From a virus: a stretch of 33,967 bases of DNA. The DNA lies in the IMG/VR virus record IMGVR_UViG_3300038701_000106, positions 1 to 33,967 of that record; one strand, given 5' to 3'. The notes under the pieces were generated by a model. The model made no database searches and was not told the DNA's origin. It saw only the letters and a program-made list of their open reading frames with translations. Position numbers and translations under genes: made by a program. Below, one piece after another: positions 7,131 to 12,088 of this stretch (position 1 is its first letter; every line of letters starts with the position of its first letter).

Positions 7131-7274
7131 TACTGGTTCTCCTGTTACTTGTTTGACCACGCTAGACCGCACCGCGATACATTGCAAGTGGAAAATTTGC
7201 GTAAAAAGATGTTGACAGGTGATTTTCTATCTGCGCATCATGTGTCCATCAAAAGCAAGTTATGAGGCAAAACT
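7131..7274. promoter_or_regulatory. Divergent early control region
   Basis: The 144 bases between the leftward RHH gene and the rightward small-gene operon must hold the promoters for both early operons. A rightward -35 box TTGACA is exact at 7212-7217, with a fair -10 CATCAT at 7236-7241 (18-base spacer). Ribosome site GAGG at 7264-7267 serves the ATG at 7275. Leftward, TTGCAA followed after 17 bases by TAGCGT is only a weak candidate. No convincing long operator palindrome was seen by eye. Confidence 0.6.
7212..7241 (+). promoter_or_regulatory. Sigma70-like promoter for rightward operon
   Basis: The -35 hexamer TTGACA matches the consensus exactly. The -10 candidate CATCAT matches TATAAT at four of six positions with an 18-base spacer. 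It faces the twelve-gene plus-strand operon starting at 7275. The position is right for an early promoter read by host RNA polymerase. Confidence 0.55.
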
Positions 7275-7367
7275 ATGAAAGACATCATCGGAGACATCAT
7301 CGGCGGCATTTGCCTATTCGGCATCGGCATTGGCGCGGTCATCTTCTTGCCGATCATATTTGGATAA
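7275..7367 (+). CDS. 30-residue hydrophobic peptide
   Basis: A short open frame encodes a 30-residue peptide. Its N-terminus is M-K-D-I-I-G-D-I-I, followed by a Gly/Ile/Phe-rich stretch long enough for one membrane helix (residues 8-29). GAGG lies 7 bases before the ATG, and it is the first frame after the TTGACA promoter. Small single-helix membrane peptides are frequent among phage early genes. No function can be assigned. Confidence 0.55.
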   Translation: MKDIIGDIIGGICLFGIGIGAVIFLPIIFG

Positions 7368-7372
7368 CGCCA

Positions 7373-7558
7373 ATGTCAATGCGAGTGAAATTCTTGGACA
7401 CGATCATCCAGCTTGCCAATGCGGAACTGGATCAGATCGAAGAGACATGGGCAGGCGAAGAGATGCCGCCATATGTGAAGAGACGCATCCGCGAAGTTGA
7501 GGCGCGGCTGACGAAATATCAAACGCAACGCGAGTATTGGAGAAAGGTGGGAAAATGA
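7373..7558 (+). CDS. Small charged coiled-coil protein
   Basis: A 61-residue protein from the ATG at 7373, five bases after the preceding stop. It is helical throughout with heptad-like spacing (I-I-Q-L-A-N-A-E-L-D-Q-I-E-E-T-W then I-R-E-V-E-A-R-L). Its stop overlaps the next start as ATGA, so the two are translationally coupled. The ribosome site is weak. Family not recognised. Confidence 0.6.
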   Translation: MSMRVKFLDTIIQLANAELDQIEETWAGEEMPPYVKRRIREVEARLTKYQTQREYWRKVGK

Positions 7559-7740
7559 CAGACAACTATAACGCATATGCAAAACGGCTGATGCGCAAAT
7601 TAGAAGTGCTGCGGTTAGACGCAAAGCACCGCAAGCAAGAGCAACTGGTGCATGATCTGGGCGAATGCCTAACACTTTTAGCTAAACTGGAGAAAGAGCA
7701 TGATCGCAACTTATTTGACATTACTGATCGTAGCCAGTGA
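7555..7740 (+). CDS. Small helical hypothetical protein
   Basis: A 61-residue protein, basic in its first half and acidic in its second, predicted helical (L-M-R-K-L-E-V-L, then L-A-K-L-E-K-E-H). The ATG at 7555 overlaps the previous stop by 4 bases and is preceded by AAAGGTGGGAAA, which serves as its ribosome site. It overlaps the next gene by 41 bases. No known family. Confidence 0.55.
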   Translation: MTDNYNAYAKRLMRKLEVLRLDAKHRKQEQLVHDLGECLTLLAKLEKEHDRNLFDITDRSQ

Positions 7741-7921
7741 CAGCGGCGATCCGACATACGCGACCATTCCATATGAGACACGCGAACAGTGCGAGTTTGC
7801 AATGGTGCTAAACGCCGATGTATGGGCCGACAACGGCCTGATGAGCCAATGCTATGTCACACACCTTGTAACATCATCATCGCCGCCTGTGCCGCGCCCA
7901 GAGGGGCTGACAGATGAGTAG
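7700..7921 (+). CDS. Small secreted or membrane-anchored hypothetical
   Basis: A 73-residue protein with a hydrophobic N-terminus (M-I-A-T-Y-L-T-L-L-I-V-A-S) that could be an uncleaved or short signal segment. A polar domain follows, with two Cys (in E-Q-C-E-F and S-Q-C-Y-V) that could form a periplasmic disulphide. GGAG lies 7 bases before the ATG. It overlaps both neighbours, which is normal in this compact operon. An envelope location is inferred. Confidence 0.55.
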   Translation: MIATYLTLLIVASDSGDPTYATIPYETREQCEFAMVLNADVWADNGLMSQCYVTHLVTSSSPPVPRPEGLTDE

Positions 7922-8147
7922 GTGGTGGTTTCAGGTCATGCGGCACAGAGACGATGCTGGACAGCCCTATGTCGCTATCCATGAGGCTTACAGCCTGCAC
8001 GATGGACAGATAGGGTGGACAGCCAAGCCAGTGCCTATTGAGGAAGATACTGTGGATGACCTGTGCCGCACGCTGCACGACATCCTAAACGACATAGAGC
8101 GTCATGGTGTGCGTGACGTTGAAACATGGGAGAGGGTGGATGAGTAA
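7914..8147 (+). CDS. Hypothetical, paralogue of 8777-9004
   Basis: A 77-residue acidic protein. The stretch Y-V-A-I-H-E-A-Y, then G-W-T, and the C-terminal helix D-I-x-N-D-I-E-R-H-G-V-R-D align with the gene at 8777-9004. That gene has Y-Y-A-I-H-E-Y-Y, G-W-T and D-I-E-K-H-G-V-K-D at matching places. The pair therefore arose by duplication inside this operon. The family is not one I can name. The fold looks like a strand-rich N-terminus plus one C-terminal helix. Confidence 0.65.
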   Translation: MSRWWFQVMRHRDDAGQPYVAIHEAYSLHDGQIGWTAKPVPIEEDTVDDLCRTLHDILNDIERHGVRDVETWERVDE

Positions 8148-8409
8148 ACCAATCGGCACAGATGAAATGCTCGACCGCATCAAGGAACTTGAAGCGCAGA
8201 TCAGTGCAATGGAGGAGGGCATGACCGCCGTTCACATGGCGGGATACATGGACGGAAGGAAAGCGGCAGAAGCCACGCTGCGCAAACTTGAATACTGGTT
8301 CGATACGGATCAGGAAATCTTGGATGTGATGGGCAATGACGAAAAGGCCGATCACATGCGCAAGCTAAAGATGATTCGTGACGCGCTGAAAGGGGGCAAG
8401 GATGAGTGA
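8140..8409 (+). CDS. Coiled-coil hypothetical protein
   Basis: An 89-residue protein from the ATG at 8140, overlapping the preceding stop by 8 bases and following the AGAGGG ribosome site. Residues 8-30 are an amphipathic coil (E-M-L-D-R-I-K-E-L-E-A-Q-I-S-A-M-E-E). A Gly/Tyr-containing turn follows, M-A-G-Y-M-D-G-R-K, then a helical C-terminus. G-Y-x-D-G-R-x-A is common in small phage proteins of unknown role. Function unknown. Confidence 0.6.
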   Translation: MSKPIGTDEMLDRIKELEAQISAMEEGMTAVHMAGYMDGRKAAEATLRKLEYWFDTDQEILDVMGNDEKADHMRKLKMIRDALKGGKDE

Positions 8410-8587
8410 TGTTTTAATCATTACCACACCGAACGGCCATCTGTCTCTTAGGTCTAGAAATTTCATACAATATGCACCAACAGGCACACGCATAACCGTA
8501 AAGCAAATGGACGATAAGATAGGAGGTTGCTCTATAGATAGCGCTATCATTGACGACCCCCTCGCAAAACTGAAAGGAGAGGAATGA
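8402..8587 (+). CDS. Small hypothetical protein
   Basis: A 61-residue protein. It begins with a strand-rich part (V-L-I-I-T-T-P-N-G-H-L-S-L) and continues with R-I-T-V-K-Q-M-D-D-K, suggesting a small beta fold. It overlaps both neighbours by a few bases. GGGGGCAAGG lies just before the ATG. Family not recognised. Confidence 0.55.
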   Translation: MSDVLIITTPNGHLSLRSRNFIQYAPTGTRITVKQMDDKIGGCSIDSAIIDDPLAKLKGEE

Positions 8588-8784
8588 TGACTGATACGCA
8601 GCATCCTTGGCAGTTGTCATGCACAGATTGCCCTGATTGCGGCAAGCGGATGCACGAGCAAGTTTGTGTAGACAAATCATGCAGTGTTTGTCTTGGCGTT
8701 CTTGATGGCTACCGATGCTCTGTTTGTGGGTGGTCTGGTGACGCGGAAGACCTCGCAGAACTTACAGGAGGCAATGATGGCTAA
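8587..8784 (+). CDS. Zinc-ribbon protein
   Basis: A 65-residue protein dominated by Cys pairs: C-T-D-C-P-D-C-G, then C-V-D-K-S-C-S-V-C, and C-S-V-C-G-W near the end. The pairs are enough for two zinc sites. The ATG at 8587 lies 7 bases from AGGAG; the ATG at 8584 would be only 4 bases away. It may bind nucleic acid or host polymerase like other small phage zinc ribbons, but that is only a family-level expectation. Confidence 0.65.
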   Translation: MTDTQHPWQLSCTDCPDCGKRMHEQVCVDKSCSVCLGVLDGYRCSVCGWSGDAEDLAELTGGNDG

Positions 8785-9004
8785 CAACACATGGCACTAC
8801 CAATTGATGTATCACAAAGTTGATATGAAAAGTTTTGTCGATGGCGGCTACTACGCAATCCACGAATACTATCCAGACAGGGATGGTGACGGGTGGACTG
8901 AAGCCCCTGTGGTTGTCGATGGTGAAAGCGTGGAGGAGGTCAAGCAGGTGCTACAGGCAATGCTTGAAGATATCGAGAAACATGGGGTCAAGGATTATGA
9001 CTAA
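8777..9004 (+). CDS. Hypothetical, paralogue of 7914-8147
   Basis: A 75-residue acidic protein. The ATG at 8777 sits 5 bases after AGGAGG and overlaps the zinc-ribbon stop. The central Y-Y-A-I-H-E-Y-Y, the G-W-T-E-A-P segment and the C-terminal E-D-I-E-K-H-G-V-K-D repeat the plan of the gene at 7914-8147. This copy has an extra D-R-D-G-D-G segment of calcium-loop appearance. Keeping both copies in a compact operon suggests they act on different partners, or as a heterodimer. Function unknown. Confidence 0.65.
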   Translation: MANNTWHYQLMYHKVDMKSFVDGGYYAIHEYYPDRDGDGWTEAPVVVDGESVEEVKQVLQAMLEDIEKHGVKDYD

Positions 9005-9128
9005 AGTTGAATGCAGCAAGTGCGATGGCGATGGCCGCATTGTCGTCCAGCGTGAGATTGAGGGCAAACTTGTGCCTGTGGTTGTGGTTTGCCCAGCTTG
9101 TCGTGGAGATGGAGAGTATTATAAATGA
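8997..9128 (+). CDS. DnaJ-type zinc-finger peptide
   Basis: A 43-residue protein consisting almost only of one zinc module. C-S-K-C-D-G-D-G and C-P-A-C-R-G-D-G are the paired C-x2-C-x-G-x-G knuckles of the DnaJ central domain, joined by a short basic and hydrophobic linker. The ATG at 8997 overlaps the previous stop. Such isolated knuckles are common among small phage proteins. The binding partner is unknown. Confidence 0.65.
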   Translation: MTKVECSKCDGDGRIVVQREIEGKLVPVVVVCPACRGDGEYYK

Positions 9129-9448
9129 TGACGTTTTTTCAAGAAAGCAGTGTTGGCCCAATAGAGCAACGCGCGTTAACGCCAGAGGGTGTGGATTTAT
9201 TAGAATATATTGCCCATCGACAACGGCGTTTGCAGCACACATTCTTGATCGACATTATGCGAAAGATAAATTACCGCAAGGGCCAAGCCCCTGCTGAGTT
9301 ACTTGCACTAATAAACGCGGGCTTTGTTGAGACACGAAAGTTTGACCTGCTTGGGCCATCAAATAACACCCGCTTCGGCCAAAAGCTGGCTTACAGGCTA
9401 ACAGAGGCGGGATGGGATATAGTCGGAGGAAAGCCTATCTGGCTGTGA
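9125..9448 (+). CDS. Winged-helix-like DNA-binding protein
   Basis: A 107-residue protein with a plausible winged helix-turn-helix. Helices L-T-P-E-G-V-D-L-L-E-Y-I and F-L-I-D-I-M-R-K-I are followed by L-L-A-L-I-N-A-G-F-V-E and Y-R-L-T-E-A-G-W-D-I-V, the last being the usual closing strand and helix of MarR/PadR-like domains. Its start overlaps the zinc-knuckle stop. It may regulate the early operon or host genes. No exact family match is claimed. Confidence 0.55.
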   Translation: MMTFFQESSVGPIEQRALTPEGVDLLEYIAHRQRRLQHTFLIDIMRKINYRKGQAPAELLALINAGFVETRKFDLLGPSNNTRFGQKLAYRLTEAGWDIVGGKPIWL

Positions 9449-9498
9449 TTATTTGTGATATGTAATCAATAAGTTGAACGGCAGAAAGACTGCTTGTG

Positions 9499-9915
9499 AT
9501 GGACATCCAAGCACAGAAAGAGCAAACGGGCCGTGCGGGCGAGTTCCTCGCGGCCTATATTCTCGAAAGCAATAATATCGAGTGTCACAGAGTTGATCGC
9601 AGAGGATCGGACTTATGGGCAAAGCTGCCCAATGGCAAACTTGTCACTGTGCAAGTTAAGACCGCTGCAAAGGCTTCCATTCCAAGGAAGGGCGGGCCAA
9701 AGTCAGGCCGCAAGAGTTACTATCGGTATCACACAGGCACGCTGTGCAATGCTGACTGGTATATCTTTGTTGCGCTTGATCTGGAACTGATGAGACTAAT
9801 GCCCGCCAGTGAAGTGACTGGCTCTAGCGCAAACCTATCGCCGCACTCGTTTAACGCCAATGCACAGGCGAATGACATTGCAGCGTTTATAAATCAGCCC
9901 AGCGTGCCTGTGTGA
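9499..9915 (+). CDS. PD-(D/E)XK nuclease-like protein
   Basis: A 138-residue protein with a complete small PD-(D/E)XK core. G-R-A-G-E15-F-L-A-A-Y-I-L supplies the first acidic helix, R-R-G-S-D38-L-W the Asp, and T-V-Q52-V-K54-T the Q-x-K variant of the third motif. A lysine-rich K-G-G-P-K-S-G-R-K-S loop and a Trp/Tyr strand follow. This layout resembles group I intron-type or restriction-like endonucleases (PDDEXK_5, DUF4365 neighbourhood). The ATG at 9499 is chosen over the GTG at 9496. It ends the plus-strand operon and overlaps the converging gene by 22 bases. It could degrade host DNA or act on rival phages; both are inference. Confidence 0.65.
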   Translation: MDIQAQKEQTGRAGEFLAAYILESNNIECHRVDRRGSDLWAKLPNGKLVTVQVKTAAKASIPRKGGPKSGRKSYYRYHTGTLCNADWYIFVALDLELMRLMPASEVTGSSANLSPHSFNANAQANDIAAFINQPSVPV

Positions 9916-10091
9916 TCCATATAGTCACGCGCCTCTTCCTCACGCAGCAGAGCCACTAGCAGGCGCGGAGCAGCGGCCAAGCCAGCCAAGATGACTGGTT
10001 CCTCTGCGGCAGTGAAAGCCTGTGTCTTGCGGCGTTTAACAGCGCGTTCAGCAACCTCGCAGGCTGCGATTACTTTTTCCAGATCGGTCAT
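9894..10091 (-). CDS. Small hypothetical protein
   Basis: A 65-residue helical protein. It is Ala-rich with a basic patch (V-K-R-R-K-T-Q) and a C-terminal hydrophobic and acidic helix (L-L-V-A-L-L-R-E-E-E-A-R-D). It is the last gene of the late leftward operon and meets the plus-strand nuclease gene tail to tail with a 22-base overlap. Unknown function. Confidence 0.5.
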   Translation of the reverse strand: MTDLEKVIAACEVAERAVKRRKTQAFTAAEEPVILAGLAAAPRLLVALLREEEARDYMDHTGTLG

Positions 10092-10105
10092 GTTATGCCT
10101 ATGTG

Positions 10106-10585
10106 TTAGATGCGCCCGAAGTATTGCACTTCAGCCTTTTTTCGTGCGGCCACCGCATCCTCAAGGCTGTCGAACAAACCGAGGTAGACATTTTTATACG
10201 AAACAGTTATTTGGGCAACCCATTTCTTGGCTGCCTTGTGACGCGTCACCCCAGTGTGGCCACTGGTGTTGTTTTTTGATCTAAGGCAATTTCTGGCATT
10301 CAGGGTTTCATCTGCGATGCGCAAATTTTCGATCCTATTGTCTAATCTATCACCATTTATGTGATCTATAAGGCCATCTGGCATTTCACCATAATAGTGA
10401 AACCACGCGAGCCTATGGGTGCGATACTGCTTACCCTTGAATACTGCCCTGTAATATCCCTTGCCATCTATGTTTGCGCCAAACCTAGAGCCAACCTTAG
10501 ACCTGTTGCTCAAACTCTTTTTCCACAAGAGAATGCCAGTCTTGGGATTATAAGATACACACTCACGAAAATCATTTATATCCAT
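10106..10585 (-). CDS. HNH homing endonuclease with AP2 domain
   Basis: A 159-residue protein from the ATG at 10585, placed about 6 bases after AAAGGTGG. It has the free-standing homing endonuclease plan: an NUMOD-like start (Y-N-P-K-T-G-I-L-L-W-K), H-R-L-A-W, then the HNH core L-I-D-H-I-N-G-D-R-L-D-N-R-I-E-N-L-R. A C-terminal AP2 DNA-binding domain follows (N-N-T-S-G-H-T-G-V, W-V-A-Q-I, Y-L-G-L-F-D). It is a selfish element sitting beside the endolysin gene, and a relative occurs at 31255-31833. No host-gene disruption is seen. Confidence 0.9.
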   Translation of the reverse strand: MDINDFRECVSYNPKTGILLWKKSLSNRSKVGSRFGANIDGKGYYRAVFKGKQYRTHRLAWFHYYGEMPDGLIDHINGDRLDNRIENLRIADETLNARNCLRSKNNTSGHTGVTRHKAAKKWVAQITVSYKNVYLGLFDSLEDAVAARKKAEVQYFGRI

Positions 10586-10624
10586 CATACACCACCTTTC
10601 GAAGTGTATCATGCTCAATAAATG

Positions 10625-11107
10625 CTACATTGTCAATTCAAAGTGTGGCGCATCAATCCATGGCCTGCGACCTTGGCTGCGGCGAAGGTCAATGTAGGAC
10701 ATCATAGCCTCTTCTGCGGAACCAGAAAAGACAGTCAGATCATCTATATTCCAAGCAGCACCCCAGCGAATTGACAGCCCAATGTCACGCGCTGCCTTCT
10801 TCATGGCATCTGCAATGTCATCATAGACGTTCAATTCCCATGATATATGCGATCCACCATCGGTGTGTATCCACGCAACCAAATCAACTGCATGACCATA
10901 GCCATCGGCTTGGCGCAAATGTTTGCTTTTCATAGTCTGTGATTTGCCCGCCGCGACAAGCTGCTCTTGCTCTATTTGCGTCCTGATGCCTGACGTAACT
11001 CCGAAATCCACCTTGGTCAGTTCAATAGCGCGACCCACGACTTGCACCAGCTTGGGATGCACACCCATCAGGTTGTTCTTGCTGCGCTGTGATAATGCGA
11101 ATGTCAT
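10625..11107 (-). CDS. Endolysin, M15-type peptidase
   Basis: A 160-residue protein of the M15 family (VanY / L-alanyl-D-glutamate peptidase, T5-endolysin type). Expected zinc ligands are H63 in M-K-S-K-H, D75 in H-A-V-D-L-V-A-W and H155 in D-A-P-H-F-E-L. The arrangement S-G-I-R-T at 39-43 is also typical. The H-to-D interval is longer than in the canonical S-x-H-x-x-G-x-A-x-D form because of a D-G-Y-G insertion, which many phage members share. There is no signal peptide, so it needs the holin encoded just upstream (4-base overlap). It cuts peptide cross-bridges of the host wall at lysis. Confidence 0.9.
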   Translation of the reverse strand: MTFALSQRSKNNLMGVHPKLVQVVGRAIELTKVDFGVTSGIRTQIEQEQLVAAGKSQTMKSKHLRQADGYGHAVDLVAWIHTDGGSHISWELNVYDDIADAMKKAARDIGLSIRWGAAWNIDDLTVFSGSAEEAMMSYIDLRRSQGRRPWIDAPHFELTM

Positions 11108-11526
11108 CTTGGCTCTGCCCCTCTGATGCGTTCCAAGGTGCGCATACCGCCAAGCCCAAGCAGGCCAAGCAGCACAGTCATCAGTGAACCCATGTCAAAC
11201 TCTGGAAGCGCAGGGGCTGGATGACCAGTTGCCACGATGGAAAAGATCAGCACGGGCTGCACCAAGTAAAACCAACCAAACGCTGCCACGCAGAGCCACC
11301 CGACCGCTGGTCGCCATCCTGCGCGGAATAGGCCCATCCAGCCAGCGCCAGCGCTTTGCGTTTCAGCCTTGTTCAGTTCAATTTGCGCGAGTGCAACTTC
11401 ATGCGCCTGTCTGTCAGCCAAGGTGGCTATCTCATGAGCCAAACGTGCGCGCTCATCTTGATCGGTGACAACCTTGTCAAGCAACTGCGAAACAGGCCCG
11501 ATCAATGTGTTGACGATGTTCAGCAT
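11104..11526 (-). CDS. Holin, 3TM-type family
   Basis: A 140-residue protein of the Holin_3TMs kind. It has a charged amphipathic N-terminal half (residues 20-60), then W-R-P-A-V-G-W-L-C-V-A-A-F-G-W-F-Y and V-L-I-F-S-I-V as a membrane hairpin, and S-L-M-T-V-L-L-G-L-L-G-L-G-G-M as a last hydrophobic segment before a basic tail. The G-W-R-P-x-x-G-W motif is diagnostic. The ATG at 11526 (TGATG overlap) is preferred to the GTG at 11529. It forms inner-membrane lesions that release the downstream endolysin. Confidence 0.85.
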   Translation of the reverse strand: MLNIVNTLIGPVSQLLDKVVTDQDERARLAHEIATLADRQAHEVALAQIELNKAETQSAGAGWMGLFRAGWRPAVGWLCVAAFGWFYLVQPVLIFSIVATGHPAPALPEFDMGSLMTVLLGLLGLGGMRTLERIRGAEPR

Positions 11527-11756
11527 CACTTACCCACGCGGCTGATGAGCGCCTTAATGTCATCGCGGATTTCGGCCAGCATCTTGTTGGTATCCTCACG
11601 CGCAATGCGCGCAGCATCCAAGTCTTCTTTACGTTGGTTCCACAAGCGCTTAATCTCCTTACCATTTTCGATTGAGCGCGCCTCAAGCCGAATTAGCCAA
11701 ATGAGGAAGCCAACGAAAGCCATGATAATCGGCCAGAATGTGCGAACCAAATCCAT
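11526..11756 (-). CDS. Single-TM coiled-coil lysis protein, spanin-like
   Basis: A 76-residue protein starting at the ATG at 11756, with GAGG 6 bases upstream. The alternative start at 11768 is a TTG. Residues 1-22 form one membrane helix (F-W-P-I-I-M-A-F-V-G-F-L-I-W-L-I). Residues 25-70 are a charged coiled coil (R-L-E-A-R-S-I-E-N-G-K-E-I-K-R). Membrane anchor plus coil next to holin and endolysin resembles an inner-membrane spanin (Rz) or a regulator of the holin. No lipoprotein partner (Rz1) was found, so the spanin call is tentative. Confidence 0.65.
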   Translation of the reverse strand: MDLVRTFWPIIMAFVGFLIWLIRLEARSIENGKEIKRLWNQRKEDLDAARIAREDTNKMLAEIRDDIKALISRVGK

Positions 11757-11764
11757 AATGAACC

Positions 11765-12088
11765 TCAAGTAATATCGTCAATGATTTCCACACGAATATA
11801 CCCGTCATTCGGGAATGTCTCAACGCTGCTGTCAGCGTAAGTCACCTCAAATTCCGCTTGGTATGACCCGATGGTATCAGTGTCAGCCGCCTGCCAGTCA
11901 TAACGCACAAGCCCGTCCAGTGCAGTGACAATGGTTGCAGCTTCATCAACCACAACCTGAGTGCTGCCAACGGCCCGCATATGAAAGCGCACTGTTGCGC
12001 CAGTGACGTTCACCGCATTGCCATCCGCGTCTTGCAGCGTGGCAAGCATCGCGGGGCTGGTGTCGTTCTGCTTTACATAGAATGTCAT
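11765..12088 (-). CDS. BppU N-terminal-domain-like baseplate or fibre protein
   Basis: A 107-residue beta-sandwich protein. The start F-Y-V-K-Q-N-D-T-S-P and the blocks A-T-L-Q-D-A-D-G-N-A-V-N-V-T-G-A-T-V-R-F-H-M and V-R-Y-D-W-Q-A-A-D-T-D-T-I-G-S-Y-Q-A-E-F are those of the BppU N-terminal (DUF2479-like) domain. That domain attaches receptor-binding parts to the tail in lactococcal and other siphophages. It overlaps the neighbouring genes by 1-4 bases and follows the long repeat fibre, so it may cap or link that fibre. Confidence 0.75.
   Translation of the reverse strand: MTFYVKQNDTSPAMLATLQDADGNAVNVTGATVRFHMRAVGSTQVVVDEAATIVTALDGLVRYDWQAADTDTIGSYQAEFEVTYADSSVETFPNDGYIRVEIIDDIT

Noticed and set aside
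7262-7372. 98-residue reading of the frame ending at 7558
   Set aside because: The upstream part covers the 30-residue peptide frame and has low-complexity His/Arg content. The ATG at 7373 fits the neighbouring gene spacing better.
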